From Halocafeteria seosinensis (taxonomy: Eukaryota; Sar; Bigyra; Bicosoecida): DNA of 61,147 nt. Below the pieces are notes generated by a model, which was not told where the DNA came from, made no database searches, and saw only the letters and a program-made list of their open reading frames with translations. The stretch is from positions 1-61,147 of the forward strand of contig LVLI01000306.1 of the NCBI GenBank assembly GCA_001687465.1, given 5' to 3'. Position numbers and translations under genes: made by a program. Shown in pieces: positions 11,991 through 23,087 of the stretch. Every line of letters begins with the position of its first letter. Positions within the stretch are counted from its first letter, which is position 1.

Positions 11991-12965
11991 CTATCTTCGA
12001 ACACTACAGCTACGAGGAAGATATCGAGGGAGTTCTTCCGTGATAGAGGTTTGGTAGCAACCCTCTATACTCAGGAAAGTCAAATTCGGAAGATGGCTGA
12101 AGGCTGCATCACTAATTGTCTCTTGGACGCACCTCCTCATCGATAAAACACTCAAGTTGGTTTGATACGAAAATGCTTTATCAGTAATACTGCGCTGTGT
12201 ACAATCACTGATGGAGAGTGCTGTTAACTGTGTCAAGTGCTGGAACGCTGCATCTGTAATTGTGTTTTGCTGGCAGCCGTCTATGCGTAAACTCTTTAAG
12301 TTGCCCAAATGTCGAAAGGCTTCGTCGGATATTGTCGTTTGCCCGCATCTTGCCATATTCAATACTAATAGACGAGGCAAGTGACTGAAAGCATTGTCTG
12401 TTATAGTTGTTTGGGTACATTCAACCATGTGCAAACTAGTTAGGTTTGATAAGTTCGCGAACGCTGCGTCTGTAATTGTTGTCTGATTGCATCCTTCCAT
12501 GCGTAGTGCTGTGACGGCTCTGAGATGACAGAATGCTTCGTCCGTTATGCTAGATTGATCACATGTGCTTATGTCAATATCAGAAACATTAGATAACGCC
12601 TTGATACCTACATCGGTCAGTCGTTTACACTCGCGAAGCTTGACGGACCAGGCATTCCTTGCTAGATTGCACACTTCGTCGGGAGCTTCTACCCAGCCAT
12701 TGACTTCTACCGTCCCGCGAAAGCGTGTCAAGCGAGAAAATTGTTGCAAATCGTACTTGCTTCGGACGCGTAGGCATAAACGTGGCCATCCGAGTCGGCT
12801 CGCAACCGGAACTGGTTGTCCGCGTTCCACGATTTCCCAGTACTCGAGAGTCTGCGGCAGTCTCGGAGAGAAAATATCGCCTTCAACCAAATAGTATTGG
12901 AGCCAATCGAGATAGATCTGGAGTGGCCTTAACCGATGGCCTTTCTGTGCCTCTGTCAATTCCAT
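11991..12965 (-). CDS. Leucine-rich-repeat protein with TITDxAF repeats
   Basis: Single exon, 324 aa, starting at the ATG at 12965-12963 (a longer frame upstream has no ATG). The N-terminal third (residues 1-90) may be an F-box-like region but is not clear. From about residue 110 there are eight or so repeats of 24-25 residues with the pattern xITDxAFxHLxxLxxLxxxxCxQ, ending near the C terminus. The Cys and Gln at the repeat ends are highly regular. The repeats resemble cysteine-containing LRRs of protist proteins, which typically act in protein binding. No signal peptide or membrane segment is seen. It is convergent with the ING gene. Confidence 0.72.
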   Translation of the reverse strand: MELTEAQKGHRLRPLQIYLDWLQYYLVEGDIFSPRLPQTLEYWEIVERGQPVPVASRLGWPRLCLRVRSKYDLQQFSRLTRFRGTVEVNGWVEAPDEVCNLARNAWSVKLRECKRLTDVGIKALSNVSDIDISTCDQSSITDEAFCHLRAVTALRMEGCNQTTITDAAFANLSNLTSLHMVECTQTTITDNAFSHLPRLLVLNMARCGQTTISDEAFRHLGNLKSLRIDGCQQNTITDAAFQHLTQLTALSISDCTQRSITDKAFSYQTNLSVLSMRRCVQETISDAAFSHLPNLTFLSIEGCYQTSITEELPRYLPRSCSVRR

Positions 12966-13124
12966 CTTAAAACCACAATCATCCCTGTTGGTGTGCTTCC
13001 GTGCTGAAATGCAGTCCACGATCGCTTGCTGTCGATGCTACCTCAACGCACCTCTCGGCACTCAGACTAGCTGCTACAATGTACTACTATGGTAGTAACT
13101 GCAGCAGGTTGTCGGCCGTGAACA

Positions 13125-13571
13125 AACCCTCTGCCACTGCCTCACTTAAAATATGCGAATTTGACTCCATGGAATTCAAATCCAGCTTTCGAAGGACGTG
13201 CGATTTGAGATGATGTTACGGTCATCGCTGGGTAAGAATATACACGCAATCTAAAATGCAGTTTTCTCCCGAATTATCAACAGGGTATTATGGAACGAGT
13301 TATGTTCAGATCGGACTCAAGTCACTTAACCTCCGGCTGAAGTTTCAACCCTCTGCCACTGCCTCACTTAAAATATGCGAATTTGACTCCATGGAATTCA
13401 AATCCAGCTTTCGAAGGACGTGCGATTTGAGATGATGTTACGGTCATCGCTGGGTAAGAATATACACGCAATCTAAAATGCAGTTTTCTCCCGAATTATC
13501 AACAGGGTATTATGGAACGAGTTATGTTCAGATCGGACTCAAGTCACTTAACCTCCGGCTGAAGTTTCAAC
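13125..13571. repeat. Perfect 222-bp direct tandem duplication
   Basis: Positions 13125-13346 are repeated at 13347-13568 with no difference that I can see, plus 3 further matching bases. The unit covers non-coding DNA behind the H2B gene and upstream of the LRR gene. The identity suggests a very recent duplication or an assembly artefact. The rest of the 12966-14028 interval shows no gene. Confidence 0.93.
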
Positions 13572-14028
13572 GGCACCGATTCGAGTCGAATCAACTGACA
13601 TTCTAATGTAGGATTCGTACCAAGCTAGTGTGTGGACACGATGCGGCCGTTTTAACGAGGGCATGATTAATCCCGCGCCGTTCAATCAGTGTGATTCCGA
13701 TCCATTGACTATCAAGCGGTATACGTTGTTCAATACGTGGAAGCAAGTCGGAATTTCCAATTAGCCAGGCGTGATTATTCTTTAAGGCAAAATGACGCGA
13801 ATAAGCCTTACGATTCGACGTAAGTTACGAATAACGCGACCCATGTTGATCAGAGAGATGGTACTGCTACCGCCTCAATAGAGTGCTGCCATGTGCCTAA
13901 TTTCGCTAGGAAAACAGTTCATCAGCTTTCGCAATGACACACACGGTATAACTGTGGTAGATAATCTGTTCTTATCAACATATCATTGATAACTAACGAG
14001 GTGAAGCCATCTTATACTTATGAATGGG

Positions 14029-14045
14029 GGTGTTTAAGAAACACC
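14029..14045 (-). terminator. H2B 3' histone stem-loop
   Basis: Read on the minus strand this is GGTGTTTCTTAAACACC, with AAAC before and CCC after, about 58 nt past the H2B stop codon. It is the same element as behind H3 and H4. By analogy with replication-dependent histone mRNAs it should direct 3' processing through a stem-loop binding protein. At 17 nt it is one base longer than the 16-nt animal consensus (7-bp stem with 3-nt loop, or 6-bp stem with 5-nt loop). Confidence 0.85.
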
Positions 14046-14103
14046 GTTTAAGGTTCCCAAGTTGCTCCCGCAGGAGAGAAATGGGGCCGCAGAAGCACGA
14101 GGC

Positions 14104-14475
14104 TTATGCAGAAGTGAATTTGGTCACAGCTTTTGTGCCTTCGGACACAGCATGTTTTGCGAGTTCACCAGGGAGAACCAGCCGCACAGAGGTCTGCACT
14201 TCGCGGCTCGAAAGAGTGGCCTTGCTGTTGTAACGAGCAAGGCGACCGGCTTCGTTGCAAAGTCTCTCGAAGACGTCGTTGATGAAGGAGTTCATGATAC
14301 TCATGGCCTTCTTGGAAATGCCTGTTTCGGGGTGAATTTGCTTCAACACACGGTAGATGTAAGTAGAGTAGGTTTCTACTCGCTTCTTGCGGCTTCCGGT
14401 TCCTTTCTTCTTGCCGGCAGCGGCTCCCTTCTTGCCCGCCTTACTGGCGGCTTTTTTGGATGGTGTCTTTGCCAT
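14104..14475 (-). CDS. H2B: Histone H2B
   Basis: Intronless, 123 aa, starting MAKTPSKK. The Lys-rich tail carries repeated KK and GKK motifs. The histone fold matches canonical H2B closely: [18 protein letters not shown], then [17 protein letters not shown], then the C-terminal helix with [22 protein letters not shown]. The C-terminal Lys within AVTK is the usual ubiquitination position. The following hairpin suggests a replication-dependent gene. H3 lies upstream on the same strand. No H2A gene is present in the window. Confidence 0.97.
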   Translation of the reverse strand: MAKTPSKKAASKAGKKGAAAGKKKGTGSRKKRVETYSTYIYRVLKQIHPETGISKKAMSIMNSFINDVFERLCNEAGRLARYNSKATLSSREVQTSVRLVLPGELAKHAVSEGTKAVTKFTSA

Positions 14476-15155
14476 TTTCAAGTTTTTCTTTCGCGAGAAA
14501 AAGAATACACAGGTGAATTTAACGGATGAAATACTTTAGCTTTTCCCAATTCCTTCAAGATGCTTCAATTACTTGGACAGGGTTTACGATTCTGCTCCGG
14601 CAACACAGGCGGGGTGCGTTTCGGATACCTCAGATAGAGCCCCGAAATGCGAGGACGCCAACTGATCCAGCCGGAATGCTCCTGGATTTCAAACAGTGCT
14701 CAACGGGGCACAGAATCATTTTTGAAAATGGGCCAATGGCCATCACTGTCCCATCCAATCAGGTGCTGAGTGCTTAGCTTACCCTGTGCGATTGGCGAGA
14801 AGCTCAGTAGAATACTGGTCTGCCAGATCCCGCCTCTTCAAAGCTGGAGACTCGGACTGAAACAGGAGTTTGCGACCCGAAGCGGCTGATAGCCAATTGA
14901 ACATGTCTTATATGGACTGATGATGAAGATACAAACCTGATACATGTAACTTTTTAAATATGACATGGTGTAAACATTCATAAGCTACCCAATACGGTTG
15001 CTCCATTCTCTGCTTTCATCTCGCAAGTTGACACAACACTTGTGTTGAGCGTACAGTAGTTCTTATGATAGTGGTTGCGGAGCTACGATATCCGAGTCAT
15101 CAGTAACTTGCTGATGTTTTGAAAGTATCTGCATCTCTATCAACACTGAGTAGGT
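14476..15155. other. H2B upstream region
   Basis: 680 bp between the H2B start and the H3 hairpin, both on the minus strand. It should contain the H2B promoter. No gene or named element was recognised. Short open frames on the plus strand (14526-14777) are not convincing. Confidence 0.35.
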
Positions 15156-15172
15156 GGTGTTTAGAAAACACC
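15156..15172 (-). terminator. H3 3' histone stem-loop
   Basis: Minus-strand reading GGTGTTTTCTAAACACC, with AAAC before and ACC after, about 40 nt past the H3 stop. Stem and flanks are identical to those of the H2B and H4 elements; only the loop differs. Confidence 0.85.
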
Positions 15173-15211
15173 GTTTGTTTCGAACGCATCCAAGACGACA
15201 GTGGAATGCAC

Positions 15212-16240
<1,029 letters not shown>

Positions 16241-16289
16241 GTTCGTGTGCTTTTAACATACAGCTTGTACTACTCGTATCCATCAAAAC

Positions 16290-16306
16290 GGTGTTTTATA
16301 AACACC
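16290..16306 (+). terminator. H4 3' histone stem-loop
   Basis: GGTGTTTTATAAACACC, preceded by AAAC and followed by ACC, about 50 nt past the H4 stop. It is the third member of the set found behind H2B and H3. Confidence 0.85.
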
Positions 16307-16995
16307 ACCTATGTCTGATATGGTACATTGTTGTAGCACGAGGATCTCGGATATAAGAGTGGCAAATTGGCAATCCTAACCTCTGTTCGAACCAACGATG
16401 TTCAAACGTACTACTCGCATTGGTATGTCTTCACGAACCAATAGAAATGGCATACTCTTTTTGTCTAGAGACGGTATGGAGATGAGCAGGCTGAAACAGC
16501 GCGACGTACGTTTTCCATCTTTGTTCCCGTTGGGAAGATGTTTCTGAGAGTTTCTCTTTACACTCTTTCATTCAGTGTATAGTCTCTAGCCAACGCGTGT
16601 CGTAGGCTACGATAACGCCAAGAATCACGCATTATGCGATCGTATAACAATTAACTTACCGCAAACACTCCACAGCGAGTATTCTGTGACCTTCAATTAC
16701 CAGTAGTTTACAACCACCCAGAAGTGCACCCTAATGGTCGGATCAAAAGCGGCAGATTGCTTCATGCATCCGCAGTAGGACTCCTGCGGTAGGGATTTGT
16801 GAGTCTTGATAGTACAGCTGTGCCTTGCCCGGCGGACGCAGCCCGCTAATTAACAACACTCTACGAATCCGAGTGGATTACTCTGAGTTTGATATAGCCT
16901 CTATTGCTTGGCTAGCTGGAGAGTCTCATTTAGCTCTGTATGAATGACATTGTTTTGCTCCCCTGAATGAATAATTAGTGTAGCGAGCGAAAATA
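16307..16995. other. Intergenic region downstream of H4
   Basis: About 690 bp. No protein gene is supportable and no tRNA-like cloverleaf was found by eye, though I cannot exclude a small structured RNA. The 3' end is the promoter side of the FKBP gene. Confidence 0.35.
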
Positions 16996-17783
16996 ATGAG
17001 ACCTGGTATTCTGCGAGCAGCGACGAGGAACGCCTTGTCTAAACCTTTGCATCTCCAACTATGGGCGCGATCTGGCTTAGCACTCAACACGTGCACACCC
17101 CAAAATGATTGCACAGTCGGTAGATTCCACAATGCTGCCCCGATAAAGCAGCAACAGCACCAGGAAGCGTCTTCTGGAAGAACCACGTCAGCCGAGTCCC
17201 AGTCTACACATTCCCAAGAATTGCCCGAGGAGGACGACCATGCCGAATCTCAGCACCATTACGTATTGTCGAGTGGTACTGAGGTAATTGAGCATGAGCA
17301 TGGTAATGGAGCGTACCCTGAAGAAGGTGAGCAAACGGCAAGCAGAGGTACTTATTCGGTATACGACACTTCATCTGTAGTTGCTTCCCGACATCCAGGT
17401 GAATATGTCTCTCTGCACTGTGTTGGACGACTAAAAGATGATACAGTGTTCGAAGATACGTATAAACAGGGCCAGCCTATGGTATTCGTCCATGGAGCAA
17501 CGCAGGTGGTGATTGGATTAGAGGAAGCATTGTCTCATTTACGAGTTGGAACGAAAGCTACCGTGATTGTGCCTGGGTATGCTGCATACGGATACAAGAG
17601 ACAAGGGGTTATACCTCCTAACAGTGTAAGCGTTCAGATATGGTGTTGAAGTTCCTGACTGAGGCAAATCTCTGTTTACTTTTGCAGACGCTTTATTTTG
17701 ATGTACACGTTTTAGCTGCCGGGGACGATGTATCCCCACCCAATCCATCTCTGTTTCAGCGAATTAAGGAATTTCTCTTCTGA
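16996..17783 (+). CDS. FKBP-type peptidyl-prolyl isomerase, probably organellar
   Basis: Two exons: 16996-17625 and 17688-17783 (241 aa). The first 35 residues are rich in Arg, Ala and Leu and lack acids, as in mitochondrial presequences. A Gln/Glu/Ser-rich linker follows (residues about 50-130). The FKBP fold is at the C terminus: VSLHCVGRL, TVFEDT, VVIGLEEAL, VGTKATVIVP, AYG, VIPPNSTLYFDVHVL. The second exon is needed for the last strand. Two usual active-site residues are changed: the Trp of the VIxGW motif is Leu, and the Asp of FD is Glu. Prolyl isomerase activity may be weak and a scaffold or chaperone role is possible. Confidence 0.85.
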
Positions 17784-18885
17784 GCTAGCCTGGGAGCGAA
17801 TATAGTGTTGCATGGCAGTGCTCTACGAGCTCTACATTCGGCGTATATTGGGGCCACGATCCACGATAAAACGAATTCAAGGAGCCTGCGGAACTCCCGG
17901 TTGGTTTGAAGTGGTGATGTTGGCATGGCATGTCTGGGAGAGTAATATGCTGAAGGCGAATGCACCCGCTATTCTTGGGATGCAGGCCAGAGGAGCATTA
18001 TCATCGTGAACCACTATGTCCTGGGAGAATTTGCCCGGTTGAGGTTGGACTCGACAGCCAATAATCAGGTCATCCTGTTTCGGCCATTTCTCCGAACTAA
18101 TTGGTGATCTTATACCTGGCCTCTACCTCCACAATTAGTCTGGGAGTAAGATATGTTTACGTGCCTCTGAATACGTTCACGATATCTTGAGAAAGGTGGA
18201 TGAAATACCTGATTGGACGATGCTCGACGGTCCAGTATTCGACAAAACGACTGATCTCGTCTGGGGAATGCAATTCTTTCCGAGGGCTTGTCTGCACGCG
18301 ACACGTATGCAGGTCCTATATATCTGCATGTATAGCCTAACAGAGCAAAGTAGCTTCTCTCTCTCAACACGGCTGTTCTCAGCTTGTACTGAGCAAAAAT
18401 TACCATCGCAAACATTCCACGAAGTATGTTCATCATTTGTTGGCACTTCTTACTCTATGTGACCTCTCGAGCTGTCAAAACTACAACTATTGTATGCCAT
18501 ATTTCGAAGACGCAATTCTTCGGAGCAGTTGGTTCGCACAAGGTCAATGCAATTCTCCCTTCGCAGATGCATCTCTATCTCCACTAAATGTTACGCGTCC
18601 TAACGAAAGACATGCATCCGTGAGAACATTGACCCGATAGATTGCAGCAGAATACCGCATCGATCCATGTAGGATAAGGTATCAATTGGAAGGTGAGAAA
18701 CTCATTGACAACCTCAGCACTGTTCCGCACTGCCGAAGCGTTAACCGGCTCAACTTCACAAAATGCGCTTCGGTGTTTATCGTCCAATACCCAAAGGTAT
18801 ACACCTTTTTCTCTTGATTATTGTCGTATCCAATGAGTGTAGATGTTAGCAGGATGATTGGGGTATAGAATGCTGCTGTAGTAGA
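17784..18885. other. Unresolved interval with scattered coding-like segments
   Basis: On the plus strand there is an open frame with an ATG at 17812-18009 (65 aa, including GACGTPGWFEVVMLAW). Another stop-free stretch at about 18140-18320 contains VDEIPDWTMLDGPVFDKTTD. A third at about 18400-18640 also reads open. They look more protein-like than random DNA and may be exons of one small gene or of a decaying one. I could not join them by splice signals that keep one frame, and I do not recognise a family. The MAK promoter must lie at the right end. Confidence 0.3.
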
Positions 18886-21132
18886 ATGAATCGATATCAT
18901 GTAACAGAGGCATTGGGCGATGTAAGTGCTACTTCTTCAACTTTGAATTCCTCATGTTTATGATGCTTATTTAAGAGCCGTGCACCGTGTGATTTCTCTT
19001 TTTGACTACGGCAGGGAACATACGGTTCGGTACTCTTGGGTACTAACCGCGAGACGCGGGAGCGTGTGGCGATAAAAAAGATGAAAAAGAGTTTTTTGAC
19101 GTGGGAGGAATGCATGCAATTACGAGAAGTGAAGAGCTTAAAGCGCTTAAGTCATCCTAACATTGTCAAATTGAAGGAAGTTATCCGAGAAGATGATTGC
19201 CTATACTTCGTATTCGAAAGAATGGAAAAGAACCTATTTGACGCCATAAAGGACCGAGCGAAACCCTTTAGCGAGTTAACAGTTCGCAACATCATGTTCC
19301 AAATCTTCCAAGGTCTCGCATATATGCATAAACATGGATTCTTTCACAGGGATATCAAACCAGAAAATATGTTAGTGAAGGGCCAGACGGTCAAAATCGC
19401 AGATTTTGGTTTAGCACGGGAGATTCGATCGAGACCTCCCTTCACCGAGTATGTTTCGACTCGTTGGTACCGGGCTCCTGAAGTACTACTGAGATCTCAA
19501 ACCTATAACAGTCCAGTGGACCAATTTGCATGTGGATGCATAATGGCAGAACTCTTAACTTTGCGCCCCTTATTTCCAGGGGCGAGTGAAACAGATCAAC
19601 TTTACAAGCTATGCTCCGTACTAGGAGCGCCTGCTTCTAGCGACTGGCCTGACGGTTTAAAGCTGGCTTCGAAGATGAATTTTAAATTCCCGCAGTTCGT
19701 CAAGACCCCTTTAGAGACTTTGATCCCGCGGGTTAGCCATAATGCTGTGGAGGTGTTGGAGGCCTTGTTGCAGTTCAACCCCAACAATCGCCCGACAGCA
19801 TCTCAGATTCTACGCTACCCCTTTTTTACGAGTGGAATCCGGCCTGTCCTTGGATTAGCCCCAATACAACACGTTAATGCACCTACCGCTACCGAAAATG
19901 ATGAGCCGATCTCTTCAATGAAACAGTCTGTGAAGAATAGTGCTCGTCAAGGATCTCCTGGAATTCCTTTTGAGGAGATTGGGTCCAATGTTGATGGTGG
20001 ATTCAAAGAGGCGCCGTTACCGGTCTTTGTATCTCAGCGACAGGGTCTAGAAGACGACGAACCCTCAAGCGATCTTAGTAAAGAAAGCCAGGGACATAGA
20101 CGCAGGAAGGCGGATCGTAGCAAGCACAAGCAGCTCTCGAATTCGAGGTTTAGACGATCAGTCATTGAGGACGACGGATCTTTAGCAGCCCCGCGAGGAG
20201 AAGCTCCTCCTATATATGATGAGAATTTGAGGGAGGAAGATACTGTCCCTTTCCGGCAAAACCCTGTGGAGATCGGAGACAACCACGATGAGGGCGGTAT
20301 CGAGGATCAACGTAAGCGTCCGCTCGAAGAGTATCAAGGTCGACAAAGAGTTCGCTCATCAGAACTGTCCTATCAGGAAGCGTGGGACAGGAAGACAAAG
20401 GATGCTCTGGCACAGCAAGGCTACACACAAGAGAATATTAACTCCCGGAGAGCGGAGAGTGACGGGTCTCTCGCTAGTAATGAAAATCCTTCGCGGCGCG
20501 CCTCACGCGCCTCTTCTGGGCGCCGGTCTCGCTTCCCTCTCAAATATACAGGAGGACAGGAAGATATAGAAGTTGGATCGTATCCAAAGCAAGAGCAAGA
20601 TAGATCTCAGAGGAGTTCTCGTAGCAAGCACACCTATCATTCATCACCGACAGAGCCGGTTCCGGTCCGTGATCCCCTGTTTCCTTCCTATGGTGAGTCT
20701 CAGGATCTGGATAGCAACTACAAGGAGCAGCACCAAACTCACATAGAGCCAGAACATTCTTATAGGAGGCGCGAGGGATCGCAGCCGCGTCGAACCCCCC
20801 ACTCACGGTCTCAGGTGGAGCCTTCGTATCCAGTTCAGGACGATGCTTTGGACCATTTTACCCAAGACTTTACTCAGAATCGAGTGCGTGGACACTCAAA
20901 CACGCGGTATGCAGGCCCAATCCCCCCTTATGCAGAATTCCACGACACAGCAGATTCTCACTTCAGTAGAAAGCAACCTTCCTCCACTCACGCAGCTTAT
21001 AGGAATGACAGGAGGGACACAGAAACATACGACAATGTTCGACGTGCTGGAAGTTTTGCCGCTGTCGGCGGCTCTATCTTTGGGGGCTCGTCTCGTCGAT
21101 CACATATGCAGAGTCAAATACAGTTCGGATGA
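18886..21132 (+). CDS. MAK/ICK/RCK-type protein kinase
   Basis: Two exons: 18886-18921 (12 codons, [12 protein letters not shown]) and 19015-21132 (717 aa in total). The tiny first exon restores the family start, and the glycine loop [11 protein letters not shown] spans the junction. The catalytic parts are [20 protein letters not shown] and [14 protein letters not shown]. The activation loop has TEY where most MAK/ICK kinases have TDY, so dual phosphorylation is expected. The catalytic domain ends near residue 290. The remaining 430 residues are disordered, rich in Arg, Ser and Gln. In other eukaryotes this family controls cilium length or, as Ime2, meiosis. If ciliary here, it suggests a flagellate stage. 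Confidence 0.9.
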
Positions 21133-21283
21133 TGGTTAGTGGATGTTATAAATCGAATTGATGGAATAGGGAAAGAGGAGGGTAGAAAAGGTCTCATTTG
21201 AATGGTTTGCCTGAACGCTTGTGTGTATTAAGCAACCAGGCTGTGATGAAGCGAGTACTTTTCTATACAGGGTAAATTCTAGG

Positions 21284-22664
21284 TTATATGTCATCAATAT
21301 CTAGCGCAGCACTGTCATCAGCAGCGCTACTTGCCTGGACAGAAACGGTATCCATGTGCTTGCTTCCTGCACTACCGCTTGAAGTCGAAGTCGAATGCGG
21401 TCTTCCAGGCAAGTGGAGTCCGAGCTTATCGTAGAAGTTGAGTATCATGTAGTTATGAACTGGATCTCCGCTTTCGAAGGTGCATGTGGGAATATCATCG
21501 GAGCGTTCTTCTCCGATCTCTTCTTTCCATGAATGTATCAACTTCCTCGTTTCTTCAACGTCTTCCGTACTGAGACGCACCGCTTCAAAGGACATAGTGT
21601 CGGCGTTATCAACTGGAAATGAGCACATAACATGTTTTCATTGGAGGTACTACCGTTTGTAATATAGAAACCAAGGAATTGAATCAACGCATACCTGTGG
21701 GCATTTGGTGAGTTGTCTTCCTCAAAACCGTCAACCACTCGAAATCAAATTCCAATCTCACTGGTGAATTGTCGCTTGAAGCCTGTGGGCTTTTGATGTC
21801 AAGCAGTTGCAAGAATCGTTTCCCGGGTAGACACTTATCCAATGCGAGAAACCTTGTCTGCTCATACCTCGTCGCAGACCACTTCCCCGCCGGCAAGTTG
21901 TCCGTAAACGGCGCCTCGGAGACTTCACCGGAGTGGCGAATAACGGAACTAAATTTCGTATGCATGTGTCCCGAGAACCAAAACGCAGGACGAAGCCACT
22001 TGAGGAGCCTCGAGGTCATCGGATTGCCTAACATCTGCGCTCGAATCTCGTCCCCAAAATGTTGTTTATGGCGAATGAGCTGTTCAATATCTCCGTCGGC
22101 GTCTGTGGAAGAAGTGGCAATTGTTGGCCAATCGTGGGAGATCATAATGTCCACGGGAGAACCCAGTGCGGGAAGCTGAGCTAGTTTATAGCATTCCCAT
22201 GACCGTGTATGGTACACTGTCCGGCGGTGTTTCTCAGTCAAGGGGAATCGTTCAAACAGTGGCTTCCCGAAATCGTAATCTTTGTAGATACCAGAAATCC
22301 CAGAAATGCGTAATCCTCCCACACGTATGCTCCCTGAATGCCCCAAGAAGTACATATTGGGCGCAACCCATCCACCGTAATAGAGATCGTACAAGTAATT
22401 CACAGCCTCATGGTTCCCTCCGACAAAAATGGTCAGCACTGGGGCTACTTTCTCCCCGTTAAAGTACGCCGGGAAGCTATTCATCTGCCGAAATTTAGGA
22501 GGACAGGCCATATGCTGTAAGTCATATTCATCTCGTGTCGACTGGAAGTCTCCACAGCAGATGAGGAGGTCCACTTTGACTCCATTCGTCCTTTCCAGTT
22601 CCTGAACCGACGCGTAGATGTCATCTAATGCACCATGAGCGCACCCTTCCACGGCTATATACAT
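21284..22664 (-). CDS. DBR1: RNA lariat debranching enzyme
   Basis: Two exons: 22664-21695 and 21612-21284 (432 aa). The N terminus IAVEGCAHGALDDIY and then CCGDFQ, GGNHE, SHDWP and SGHMHTKF are the metallophosphoesterase motifs of DBR1, with the characteristic Cys at the metal site (EGCAHG). The C-terminal domain of DBR1 begins near LALDKCLPGKRFLQ and continues into exon 2. The enzyme hydrolyses the 2'-5' branch of excised introns in the nucleus, a sensible house-keeping gene in an intron-rich genome. The tail is Ser-rich and acidic. Its 5' end faces the second JmjC gene's 3' end. Confidence 0.95.
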
Positions 22665-23087
22665 TATTCACCACGATCAAGCATATCTCACTGTATTATT
22701 TTACAGCACTTGGTTTTGAATGATGTAAGGAGTTACAAAACAGCATGAAAAACTCTTAGAATTTGTGCATTATTCTACTATAGTAATCATTGTGGCGCCG
22801 TATACATAGAGTACATCCGACGGACAATTCATTCCAAAGAAATCGAGAGGTTCAAAACGTACTCCAAAATTGCAAGTCCAACCACAACCAAGGCATTGAA
22901 CCTTGCTTGAGGTGCGCTTACCCTGAAGCATTACGTTACATGATACGGTGTACAACAGCGCACACAATGTATGCTCCGTGACATGCAGTTTGTATGATAC
23001 AAATATAGAGAGATTTCAAAGTGCTCTAACAATCATTAAAACTTGATTGGAATGGACAGACTTCTCGGTAGAATATCGAAGAGGCTT
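22665..23087. other. Upstream region of DBR1, no gene
   Basis: 423 bp between the DBR1 start codon and the 3' end of the next minus-strand gene. Nothing is recognised beyond the expected promoter. Confidence 0.35.

Noticed and set aside
16307-16995. Possible tRNA or snRNA behind H4
   Set aside because: A GTTCGAA string occurs near 16386, but no acceptor or anticodon stem could be built around it.
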